In this document: positions 33,367-40,619 of the stretch, in pieces
Numbering within the stretch: the first letter of the stretch is position 1
Layout: the number at the start of each line of letters is the position of its first letter
NCBI RefSeq assembly: GCF_003052165.1
Contig: NZ_CP024869.1
Coordinates: 186,001-250,000, forward strand
DNA length: 64,000 nucleotides
Reading direction: 5' to 3'
Origin: Dietzia sp. JS16-p6b
Lineage (GTDB): Bacteria; Actinomycetota; Actinomycetes; Mycobacteriales; Mycobacteriaceae
Translations under genes and position numbers: made by a program
The notes under the pieces: generated by a model
The model's input: the letters and a program-made list of their open reading frames with translations, nothing else
Told to the model about the DNA's origin: nothing
Databases searched by the model: none

Positions 33367-34318
33367 CGGCCCCTCCGGCGACGCGCCCAGCCCAGACGCG
33401 CCCAGCCCAGTCCCGCCCAGCCCCGACGCGCCCAGCCCCGACGCGCCCAGCCCAGACGCGCGCGAGTGCTGCACCCGCACAGGAAATTTCGCGCGCGCGT
33501 GCAGCACTCGCGCGCCGATCGGGGAGACGCCGATCGGGGAGACGGGGGATCGGCCGCGGCGGCGGCTGCGGGTCGTCGGCATCGGCTCGGGCGGACTCGA
33601 TCAGATCACGATGGAGGCGGTCGCCGCCCTGCGCGCGTCCGAGTATGCGCTCGCTGCCGTGAAGGGTCCGGGCGACCCGCTGGTCGACCTCCGTCGGCGG
33701 TTGCTCGCCCGGCACGCGCCGGGCGTCGAGCTGGTGGGAGTCGCTGATCCGGAACGAGACCGCTCGTCGTCGTCGACCTCCTCACAGGACGGGTACCGCG
33801 GCGTGGTCCTGGACTGGCACGAGGCCCGTTCCCTGGCGTGGGAGAGGGTGTTGGCGGACCGGCCCGGCGACGTGGCGGTGCCGGTGTGGGGTGATCCGGC
33901 TTTCTACGACTCCACGCTGCGGATCGTCGACCGGATCCTCGCCCGTGGCCGGCTCGACTTTGACGTGGAGGTGGTCCCGGGCATTTCCGCTCTACAGGTG
34001 TTGGCCGCGCGTCACCGGCTGGTCCTGCACGAGATCGGCGGGACGGTCACCGTGACCACTGGCCGTCGTCTGGCGGAGGTCGTCGCCGGCGGCGCGGACA
34101 ACGTGGTGGTGATGCTCAACGCCGGCCTGCCTCTCGATCACCTGGCGGACTGGCACATCTGGTGGGGCGGCAACCTCGGTGACCGGGGGGAGTGCCTGAT
34201 CTCGGGCGGGGTCGGCGATGTCTTGCCCGAGATCCGGAACGCGCGCGAGCGGTTGCGCACGGAGCACGGCTGGGTGATGGACGTCTACCTGCTGCGCCGC
34301 CCGGTCGCGGCCGGCTGA
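33356..34318 (+). CDS. cobF: Precorrin-6A synthase (deacetylating) CobF with repeat-rich N-terminal extension
   Basis: A 320-aa protein. From about residue 70 it is a standard tetrapyrrole methylase: RRLRVVGIGSGGLDQITMEA, VAVPVWGDPAFYDSTLRI and VVPGISALQVLAARH. CobF adds the C1 methyl and releases acetate. Residues 9-35 are DAPSP-type repeats, and residues 35-54 are encoded by a perfect inverted repeat; neither belongs to the enzyme. ATG 33356 with GAGGAG upstream overlaps the cobN end by 11 nt. A start just before residue 70 (near 33550) would give a normal-length enzyme, but no good ribosome-binding site is evident there. Confidence 0.88.
   Translation: MATDGPSGDAPSPDAPSPVPPSPDAPSPDAPSPDARECCTRTGNFARACSTRAPIGETPIGETGDRPRRRLRVVGIGSGGLDQITMEAVAALRASEYALAAVKGPGDPLVDLRRRLLARHAPGVELVGVADPERDRSSSSTSSQDGYRGVVLDWHEARSLAWERVLADRPGDVAVPVWGDPAFYDSTLRIVDRILARGRLDFDVEVVPGISALQVLAARHRLVLHEIGGTVTVTTGRRLAEVVAGGADNVVVMLNAGLPLDHLADWHIWWGGNLGDRGECLISGGVGDVLPEIRNARERLRTEHGWVMDVYLLRRPVAAG
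33458..33515. repeat. Perfect 17-bp inverted repeat with 24-nt loop inside cobF
   Basis: The left arm (33458-33474) and right arm (33499-33515) are exactly complementary around the core GAGTGCTGCAC/GTGCAGCACTC. The loop contains GGAAATTTCGCGCGC, AT-rich in its centre. Six units of a 15-bp repeat (GACGCGCCCAGCCCC type, about 33380-33457) abut it. The block looks like an inserted palindromic element that has kept the reading frame open. Confidence 0.85.
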
Positions 34319-34360
34319 CAGGGTGCCTACACTGGCGCTCCCCGATGATGGAGGTACCCG

Positions 34361-34498
34361 ATGGCGTTCCTGAGAAACGCATTGAAGACCGGAGTCGCGC
34401 TCAAGGCCGTCGAAGTGGTCAGGCGGGAGGCGTCCAAGCCGGAGAACCAGCGCAAGGCCCGCGAATTCGCGGAGAAGCTCCGCAACCGCAAGCGCTGA
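34361..34498 (+). CDS. Small basic protein, 45 aa
   Basis: ATG 34361 has an ideal GGAGG 6 nt upstream. The product begins MAFLRNALKTGVALKAVEVV and ends in a highly charged helix rich in Lys/Arg/Glu (EFAEKLRNRKR). An amphipathic N-terminal helix with a basic tail could contact membrane or nucleic acid. No family was recognised. It lies 42 nt after cobF on the same strand and is convergent with the importer ATPase gene. Ribosome-binding site and codon pattern support a real gene. Confidence 0.65.
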   Translation: MAFLRNALKTGVALKAVEVVRREASKPENQRKAREFAEKLRNRKR

Positions 34499-34564
34499 AC
34501 AGCTGCGCCCCTCGGTCGGGGATCGCGGACCTGCGCCCGCGGTTCACGCCCAGGCTCCCGCGGG

Positions 34565-35356
34565 TCAGCGGGCGAGATAGCGCACGTGCACCGCGGGTCC
34601 GTCGTGGAGCACCTCCGCGCGGACCCCGTACACCGTCTGTATCAGCGCTGGTGTGAGCACCTCCGACGGGCGGCCCCCGGTCACCAGGCGCCCCCCGGAC
34701 AAGACCTCGAGCCGGTCGCAGAAGCTGGCCGCGAGGTTGAGGTCGTGCAGCGCCGCCACCACCGTCGCCCCGGTGCCCCTGACCAGGGCCAGGAGGTCGA
34801 GTTGATGGCGGATGTCGAGGTGGTTGGTCGGCTCGTCGAGCACGAGGACGTCCGGTTCCTGAGCCAGCGCCCGCGCGATCTGCACCCGCTGCCGCTCGCC
34901 GCCCGAGAGGGTGGCATACCGCTGGTCGAGACGATCGGTGAGGGCGGTGGTGGCGGCGGCGCGGAGTACGGCCTCCTCGTCCTGCGTGCGGGGGCCCGAC
35001 CACGCGGCGCGGTGCGGGATGCGACCGAGTTCGATCACGTCCCGCACCGTCGGGTTCTGGTCGGTGGACACCTCCTGCTCGACAAGGGCCACGTGCCGGG
35101 CGACCCGCCTGCGGGGCAGGCGCCGGATGTCCGTGCCGTCGAACAGGACGCGACCGGTCGAGGGCCGCAGCAGGCCCGTCATGACGCGCAGCAGGGTGGA
35201 CTTGCCCGAGCCGTTGGGGCCGAGGACCCCCACCATCGTCCCGGGCTCCGGTGCCAGGGAGAGATCTCTCAGGATGGGCCGACCGCGGACGGACCACGAC
35301 ACGCCCTGGGCTTCGAGGGTCGCCGCCCCCTGCCCCTCCGGGGGCCCGGTCGTCAT
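34565..35356 (-). CDS. FecE/BtuD-type ABC transporter ATP-binding protein
   Basis: A 263-aa ABC ATPase: Walker A GPNGSGKST, signature LSGGERQRVQIARAL, Walker B VLVLDEPTNHLD, and H-loop AALHDLNLAASF. This is the form typical of iron-siderophore/heme/B12 importers. ATG 35356 overlaps the permease stop (ATGA). The operon order is binding protein, permease, ATPase, preceded by a cobalamin riboswitch. The substrate is therefore likely a corrinoid or cobalt chelate. Confidence 0.92.
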   Translation of the reverse strand: MTTGPPEGQGAATLEAQGVSWSVRGRPILRDLSLAPEPGTMVGVLGPNGSGKSTLLRVMTGLLRPSTGRVLFDGTDIRRLPRRRVARHVALVEQEVSTDQNPTVRDVIELGRIPHRAAWSGPRTQDEEAVLRAAATTALTDRLDQRYATLSGGERQRVQIARALAQEPDVLVLDEPTNHLDIRHQLDLLALVRGTGATVVAALHDLNLAASFCDRLEVLSGGRLVTGGRPSEVLTPALIQTVYGVRAEVLHDGPAVHVRYLAR

Positions 35357-36441
35357 CGGGCCCTGCCCGTGCGGAGGAGGAGGACCACGAACGCCGGCAC
35401 GCCGATCAGAGCGGTGGCCACTCCGATCGGCAGTTCCTGCGGCGCGAGGACCGTCCGGGCGGCGGCGTCGATCCAGACCACGAAGACCGCTCCCATCAAC
35501 GCCGCCGTCGGCACCAGGACGCGGTGCCGCATGCCGACCACCGCCCGGGCGGCGTGCGGCAGCACCAGACCCACGAACCCGATCGCACCACAGGTGCTGA
35601 CGATGACCGCGGTGATGAGTGCGGTGACCACCATGAGCACGAGCCGGGTGCGGGCCACGTCCACACCGAGGGCGGCCGCCGCGTCCTGGCCGAAGGTGAA
35701 GGCGTCGAGGCTGGAGGTGTGCAGGAGACACACCAGCAGACCGGCGAGCACGACGACGCCGCACGCGGCCACGTCCGACCACCGGACGGAGGACAGCGAG
35801 CCCAGCAGCCAGAACAACACACCGCGGGTCTGTTCGGCGTCGGCCGCGGTATAGACGACGAACGAGGTCACGGCCGAGAACAGCTGGGTGGCGGCGACCC
35901 CGGCGAGCACCACCCGGTCGGTGGTTCCGCCGGAGGCGAAGGCCAACAGCAAGACGAACCCGAAGGCGGTCAGCGCCCCGACGAACGCGCCCGTGGTGAG
36001 ACCGACCGCCCCCGCCCCCACACCGAGCACCACGATGAGCACCGCGCCCGTCGAGGCGCCGGAGGAGATTCCGAGGATGTACGGGTCGGCCAGAGGGTTG
36101 CGGAGCAGGGACTGCAGGATCACCCCGCACAGGGCGAGCCCCGCGCCGGCCAGTGCCGCCATGAGGGTTCTGGGCAACCGCAGGTTCCAGATGATCCCCT
36201 CCTGGATGCGCGTCAGCCCCGACTCGGTGCCGGAGAGCCGCGCCAGGGCGGACTGCACGACGTCGCCGGCCGTCAGACCCGAGGGACCGATCGTCAGGAC
36301 CAGCGCCGTGGAGACCAGCAGGACGGCGACGCCGGCGATCCAGAGGATGCCCAGGGCGGCGGGGCGCCGGAGAGGAGCCTGTCTGGTGGTGCGAACCGGC
36401 GGGGCACTGGGCAGCAGGTCAGTTCGATGGATCGTGCTCAC
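35353..36441 (-). CDS. FecCD-family ABC transporter permease
   Basis: A 362-aa permease with about ten membrane helices. FecCD hallmarks are RLPRTLMAALAGAGLALCGV, NPLADPYILGISSGASTGAV and the C-terminal CGAIGFVGLVLPHAARAVVG. GTG 36441 lies inside the 3' end of the binding-protein gene (23-nt overlap), so translation is coupled. It would work as a homodimer with the adjacent ATPase. Confidence 0.93.
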   Translation of the reverse strand: MSTIHRTDLLPSAPPVRTTRQAPLRRPAALGILWIAGVAVLLVSTALVLTIGPSGLTAGDVVQSALARLSGTESGLTRIQEGIIWNLRLPRTLMAALAGAGLALCGVILQSLLRNPLADPYILGISSGASTGAVLIVVLGVGAGAVGLTTGAFVGALTAFGFVLLLAFASGGTTDRVVLAGVAATQLFSAVTSFVVYTAADAEQTRGVLFWLLGSLSSVRWSDVAACGVVVLAGLLVCLLHTSSLDAFTFGQDAAAALGVDVARTRLVLMVVTALITAVIVSTCGAIGFVGLVLPHAARAVVGMRHRVLVPTAALMGAVFVVWIDAAARTVLAPQELPIGVATALIGVPAFVVLLLRTGRAR

Positions 36442-37447
36442 CGACCAGCCCGAGGTCGTCGAGGTCCGCGGCGACGGTCTCGACGCCGTAGACCGTGCGG
36501 AGGGAGGGGTTCATCTCTGCGCCCGTGAGCTCGATGAACCGCTTCTCGCGGACCGCCGACATCTCCCGGGTCACCGGATTCGATTCCAGGTAGGCGATCT
36601 TGGCGGCCCCGGTCTCGGCGGTCTGGCTCCGGCGGGTCAGGTCGCCGAGGACGATGACGTCGGGATCGCGCTCGGCCACCACCTCCCAGTTGATCTGGGG
36701 CCACTCCTGGGTGGTGTCGTCGAACACGTTCTTCAGACCGAGGGTCGTCGAGATCAGTCCGGGGGCGCCGCAGCAGCCGGCCAGGTACGGGGATTCGGAG
36801 TTGGCGAACCAGAACATCGCCGAGACTCCGGTCGCGTCCACGTCCTCGTGTGCCCGGTCAAGCCGGCCCTGCAGGTCCGTCACGAGTCGTTCTCCGGCCT
36901 CCTCGACCTGGAAGATCTGCGCGAGTTCGGTGATCTCCCGGTAGAGCAGATCCGGGGTGAACGGTTGCTCTCGCACCCCGTCCCCGGAATCGGAGATCTT
37001 GCCGACGCAGTCGGCGGGGGAGAGGTAGGTGCCCACGCCCAGCTCATGGAACTGCTCGCGGGTCGCGACGCCGCCCTCGCTGAGCGTGCTGCCGAACGAG
37101 GCGGTGACGAAGTCCGGTTCCACGTCGAGGACGGACTCCATCGACGGCGCGTTGTCGGCCAGTCGCGGGATGCCGGCGTTGGCCTCGGCGAACTCGTCCA
37201 GAACGGGGTCGGTCCAGGTGGCGGTGCCCACCATCCGGTCGGCGAGGCCCAGGGCGAGCAGGATCTCCGTCGAGCTCTGGTTGAGCGAGACGATCCGCTC
37301 GGGAGCGGAGTCGACGGTCACCTCCTGTCCGCAGTTCTCGATCGGGCCGACCGCGGGGCCGGCGGTGGCGGCCGGGTCATCGGCGGTGCAGGAGGTCAGG
37401 ACGAGGGCGGCGGCGCCGACGAGGGCGATCAGGCCTGATTTGCGCAT
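36419..37447 (-). CDS. Periplasmic-type binding lipoprotein of a B12-regulated FecBCD importer
   Basis: A 342-aa lipoprotein. The signal MRKSGLIALVGAAALVLTSC ends in lipobox LTSC. The BtuF/FecB fold follows (APERIVSLNQSSTEILLALG; VEPDFVTASFGSTL). Extra Cys residues (IENCGQ, PADCVGK, AGCCGAPG) may form disulfides. ATG 37447 is the first start giving a signal peptide; the frame is open to 37492 in the riboswitch. Regulation by a cobalamin riboswitch points to corrinoid capture, BtuF-like. A heme or siderophore ligand is not excluded. Confidence 0.9.
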   Translation of the reverse strand: MRKSGLIALVGAAALVLTSCTADDPAATAGPAVGPIENCGQEVTVDSAPERIVSLNQSSTEILLALGLADRMVGTATWTDPVLDEFAEANAGIPRLADNAPSMESVLDVEPDFVTASFGSTLSEGGVATREQFHELGVGTYLSPADCVGKISDSGDGVREQPFTPDLLYREITELAQIFQVEEAGERLVTDLQGRLDRAHEDVDATGVSAMFWFANSESPYLAGCCGAPGLISTTLGLKNVFDDTTQEWPQINWEVVAERDPDVIVLGDLTRRSQTAETGAAKIAYLESNPVTREMSAVREKRFIELTGAEMNPSLRTVYGVETVAADLDDLGLVGEHDPSN

Positions 37448-37499
37448 GGGTGTACTCCGAGGTCGCGGGCCTGGAACGCGAAGCCCGATCATGACCTTG

Positions 37500-37670
37500 C
37501 GGTGGGGACCGCGAGGGCCAGCCGGTATTCGGACTCGGGATCACCTGGACGGGGCGCCTTCCCAGATCCTGCGATCCAGTGGCATCGTGCCCCGCCATCA
37601 CCCATACCGCTGCGCGTCAGTCCCGGAGTCACACCGGGTTCCCGCGACCCCAGGGGGTCATGCTGGCGAT
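37500..37670 (-). promoter_or_regulatory. Cobalamin riboswitch upstream of the FecBCD importer
   Basis: On the minus strand GCGGGAACCCGGTGTGACTC leads into GGGACTG, a GCAGCGGTATGGGTGAT segment, and a variant B12 box AGTCCGAATACCGGC (37521-37535 on the plus strand). This box version is found in actinobacterial AdoCbl switches. The overall order matches the class, although it is more divergent than the other three in this window. Confidence 0.85.
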
Positions 37671-37727
37671 CAGACGTTAACACGACCCGGTCGTCAGCCC
37701 GTCCTGGAGCGTCCGGCTGCGCCCGTC

Positions 37728-38075
37728 CTACAGGTGCTGTATCCGGGCGAAGGGGTACCGAGCGATCGCGCCCACCACCAGCGCGTATGCGGCGGCGACG
37801 GCGAGGAAGCCGGTGGTGGAGTCCAACCGGAACTCGGACATCAGCGCGGGAACCACCGCGATCACTGGTGCCGACGCCAACCCGGCGGCGAGCAGGCACC
37901 ACGTCGCCACCAGTCGGTTCGCCCTATGGGTCAGCACGGGATCATTGCGGACCCGGTCAGGCACCCGGTAGCCCTTGCGGGGATCGGTGACCCACCCACG
38001 GTGTCCGGTGTACGCGGCGAGCGCCGAGGCAACCGCGGCTAGATCGAACGCCACGGCGATGATCGTGTACCCCAC
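37728..38075 (-). CDS. Small membrane protein of unknown function
   Basis: A 115-aa protein with three predicted membrane helices (about 2-22, 56-78 and 88-106) and a polar loop GYRVPDRVRNDPVLTHRANR between the first and second. The loop His/Arg pattern faintly recalls SdpI-type proteins, but no firm assignment is possible. GTG 38075 begins one nucleotide after the mobA-moeA stop, so it is the last gene of that operon. A link to molybdenum cofactor is positional only. Confidence 0.65.
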   Translation of the reverse strand: MGYTIIAVAFDLAAVASALAAYTGHRGWVTDPRKGYRVPDRVRNDPVLTHRANRLVATWCLLAAGLASAPVIAVVPALMSEFRLDSTTGFLAVAAAYALVVGAIARYPFARIQHL

Positions 38076-38076
38076 C

Positions 38077-39864
38077 TCAGATCCAGTCGATGATCTCGAC
38101 GAGATCGCCCGACGCTGCGCCCTCCGGGACCACGGCGAGCGCGGGAGCGCCTGCGAGGTCGGCGAGGTGGGCGGTGCGGACCCGGGCGGACAGCGACCAT
38201 CCGCCGGCTCCGTCGGGCCGGGCCGGGAGGATCCTCGTCCGGCCCGGGGCGGTCAGCCGGTCGAGTCCGGGGACCGGCGCCAGCACCTCGGGGCGCGACC
38301 TCCCGGTGAGCGCGTCGACGAGCGCGCGGCCCGTCGTCGCAGCGGCGCTCACCGCAGCGAGGGGATTGCCGGGCAGGCCCAGCAGGACGCGGCCGTCGGG
38401 CAGGGCCGCCACGAGCTGCGACCCCCCGGGCCGGACCCGGACCCCGTCGAGCACTATCGCCGCGCCGGCCCGGTCGAGGGCGGGGCGCAGGTGGTCGGCC
38501 ACCCCGCGGCCGGTCGCTCCGACCAGGACGACGACGTCCGCGTCCGACGTCGCGGATCCGGCGCGGCCCGTGAGCACCGCGTCCATGGCCTCGGCGGTGT
38601 CCGGGCAGTGACCGGGTGGCCCGGAACAGGCCAACCCCGCCCGCCCGAGCACCCCGACGAGGAGCGGGCCCACGGTGTCGCGGATCCGGCCCGGTGGGAG
38701 CGGCGACGGGCTGTGGGCGGGCAGGATCTCGTCACCCGTGGTCACGACGACCGCGCGCACCGGACCGCGGACCGCCACCGAGGTCAGGCCGGCCGAGAGG
38801 GCCGCGGAGGCCAGCGCGGGGTCGAGTGTGGCCCCCGCGTCCGCGAGCTCGTGGCCGGCGGCCCAGTCCTCGCCGGCAGGTCTCAGATCGTTCTGTCCGG
38901 CGGCACGGGGCAGTGCCCTCACCACGGCGGGCCCGGAACCGTCCCGCGTCACCTCGACGAGCTCATGGCGCAGCACCCTGTCGCTCCCCGCCGGGACGAG
39001 CGCGCCGGTGGCGATGGGCGCGGCGGCGCCGGGGACCAGTCCGGCGGGCGAGTCGTCCCCGGCCCGGCGGGCCCGGCCGGTCAACCGCCACGGCCCCTCA
39101 CCGGCCAGGGCGTACCCGTCCATCGCCGACACGGGCTCCCGCGGCATGGGGTCGGCGGCGAGCAGCGGTGCGGCGAGCACGGCTCCGACCGCCTCGAGGG
39201 GAGGGCGCGCGGTCGCGGGCAGCGGGACGAGCGCCGCGCGCAGCACAGCCCCCACGTGTGCCAGCGCGATCGGCCCTGAGGCGGCCACCTCGGCCCAGGT
39301 GTCGACGTCCCGCGCGGGCGCGCCCACGGTCACACGGGTGAGAACCTCGTCGTCGTACAGGGCCCTGACCGGTCGCCCGGCCGGTCCTCGGGATCGCCCC
39401 AGGGACTCGAGTCGCGCGGCGAGGGCGCGGCGGTGCCACGCGGCGAGCAGGTACTGGTCGCGGCCCCCGGCGTCCACGGCCAGGACGGCGGCGGGCCGCC
39501 CGGTCGACTCGGCGTGCCGCCGCGCGCTGCCAGCAGCGGGCCGCCCCAGCGCGGCGACGAGACGGCGGAGGGTGTCGGAGTCGAGGTCGGGGAGGTCACA
39601 GGCGACGACGACGACGAGGTCCACCCTCTCCGGGAGCGCCGCCAGTCCCGCCGCGATCCCGGCGACCGGACCGGAGTAGGGCGGTTCCTCGCAGGTGTCG
39701 CCTCCGGGGCCGACCGTGACGACCGGGTCCGCCACGGCCGCGGCGGCGGCGACCACGGTCTCGAGCATCTGCCGGCCCGCCACCGCGATTCCTGCCTTGT
39801 CCGTGCCGTCGAGTCGGCTCGCGCGGCCACCGGCCAGGACGATCGCCCCGACGGAATCGGTCAC
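38077..39864 (-). CDS. MobA-MoeA fusion: molybdenum cofactor guanylyltransferase and molybdopterin molybdotransferase
   Basis: A 595-aa fusion. Residues about 1-190 are MobA (IVLAGGRASRLDGTDKAGI; VVVACDLPDLDSDTL), which makes Mo-molybdopterin guanine dinucleotide. Residues about 195-595 are MoeA (PREPVSAMDGYAL; VVVTTGDEIL; LGLPGNPLAAVSAA), which inserts molybdate. The YdeP-type oxidoreductase and fdhD a few kb away need this cofactor. Its end lies 1 nt from the small membrane gene, and its start overlaps the TetR stop by 4 nt. The normally strong MoeA catalytic stretch is recognisable but somewhat divergent (VVLVGATGRGVADHL). Confidence 0.9.
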   Translation of the reverse strand: MTDSVGAIVLAGGRASRLDGTDKAGIAVAGRQMLETVVAAAAAVADPVVTVGPGGDTCEEPPYSGPVAGIAAGLAALPERVDLVVVVACDLPDLDSDTLRRLVAALGRPAAGSARRHAESTGRPAAVLAVDAGGRDQYLLAAWHRRALAARLESLGRSRGPAGRPVRALYDDEVLTRVTVGAPARDVDTWAEVAASGPIALAHVGAVLRAALVPLPATARPPLEAVGAVLAAPLLAADPMPREPVSAMDGYALAGEGPWRLTGRARRAGDDSPAGLVPGAAAPIATGALVPAGSDRVLRHELVEVTRDGSGPAVVRALPRAAGQNDLRPAGEDWAAGHELADAGATLDPALASAALSAGLTSVAVRGPVRAVVVTTGDEILPAHSPSPLPPGRIRDTVGPLLVGVLGRAGLACSGPPGHCPDTAEAMDAVLTGRAGSATSDADVVVLVGATGRGVADHLRPALDRAGAAIVLDGVRVRPGGSQLVAALPDGRVLLGLPGNPLAAVSAAATTGRALVDALTGRSRPEVLAPVPGLDRLTAPGRTRILPARPDGAGGWSLSARVRTAHLADLAGAPALAVVPEGAASGDLVEIIDWI

Positions 39865-40502
39865 GAGTCGGCCGCCGCGTCGTGCTGGTCCGTCTCACCG
39901 ACCGGGCGGTCTCGGCCCGCGTTCCCCGCCAGGCGGCTGCGAAGGAAGTCGTCGACGAGGATCTCGATGTCCGTCTCGGCGAACGGACGCAGTCCGATCA
40001 TGCGGGAGAGGACCACCGGCCCGGCGAGCTGTGCCACCGCCAGGTCGCGGTCCCCGGGGATCAGGGTCCCGGCGGATTCGGCGGCGGACAGGATCGCGTG
40101 CAGGGGGGCGGCGTAGGAGTCCACGACTCCGCGTCGCAGCTCGCCCACCTCGTCGTCGTCCCCGGCTCCCCGGCCCATCGCCAGCCATCCCCACATCGAC
40201 TGCTGGAGGGGGGCGTCCTGGATCAGCCGCGTCATGGACGTGCACAGCTGGATGAGTTGATCGCGCACCGGGGCGTCGCCCGGAGGCGGCTCCGGCGCAG
40301 GCAGCAGGCGTCGGAACGCCGCGGCGATCAGTGAGTCGGTGGAGGGGAAGTTGCGGTACAGCGTGGTCCGGGCGACCCCGGACACGCGGGTGACCGCGTC
40401 CACCGTGACCGCCGCGGCGCCACCCGCCAGGAGTAGATCGACCGCGGCGTCGAGGAGTTTGCCCCGCGAACGTGCCCGGCGCGGATCGGTCGGAGACTTC
40501 AT
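39861..40502 (-). CDS. TetR family transcriptional regulator of the adjacent MFS efflux gene
   Basis: A 213-aa protein. HTH: KLLDAAVDLLLAGGAAAVTV, then VTRVSGVARTTLYRNFPST; the C-terminal helical domain resembles TetR_C_33-like members. ATG 40502 is the start. It is divergent from a DHA2 MFS pump with a 17-bp palindrome between them, the textbook drug-pump repressor arrangement. The stop overlaps mobA-moeA (ATGA), an unusual extra coupling to cofactor genes. Confidence 0.9.
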   Translation of the reverse strand: MKSPTDPRRARSRGKLLDAAVDLLLAGGAAAVTVDAVTRVSGVARTTLYRNFPSTDSLIAAAFRRLLPAPEPPPGDAPVRDQLIQLCTSMTRLIQDAPLQQSMWGWLAMGRGAGDDDEVGELRRGVVDSYAAPLHAILSAAESAGTLIPGDRDLAVAQLAGPVVLSRMIGLRPFAETDIEILVDDFLRSRLAGNAGRDRPVGETDQHDAAADS

Positions 40503-40548
40503 GGGTCCATTGTGACGGCCCCCGGTGGTATACGGTGGGGGACCCGAC

Positions 40549-40565
40549 CGATACCGCCGGTATCG
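40549..40565. promoter_or_regulatory. Palindromic operator between tetR and the MFS gene
   Basis: CGATACCGCCGGTATCG has perfect 7-bp arms around GCC. A related half-site, GGTATAC, lies at about 40527-40533. It sits 54 nt before the MFS start and 46 nt from the tetR start, so one bound repressor could close both promoters. Confidence 0.65.
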
Positions 40566-40619
40566 TTTCTCGACACGACCCACCCCCACCCCTGCCGACC
40601 CTGACCCCCGGGAGCCCAC

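Noticed and set aside
30679-33582. Long open frame of 967 codons on the minus strand opposite cobN
   Set aside because: Shadow of cobN. The protein is Val/Gly/Arg/His-rich without any domain, while cobN on the plus strand has all family motifs.
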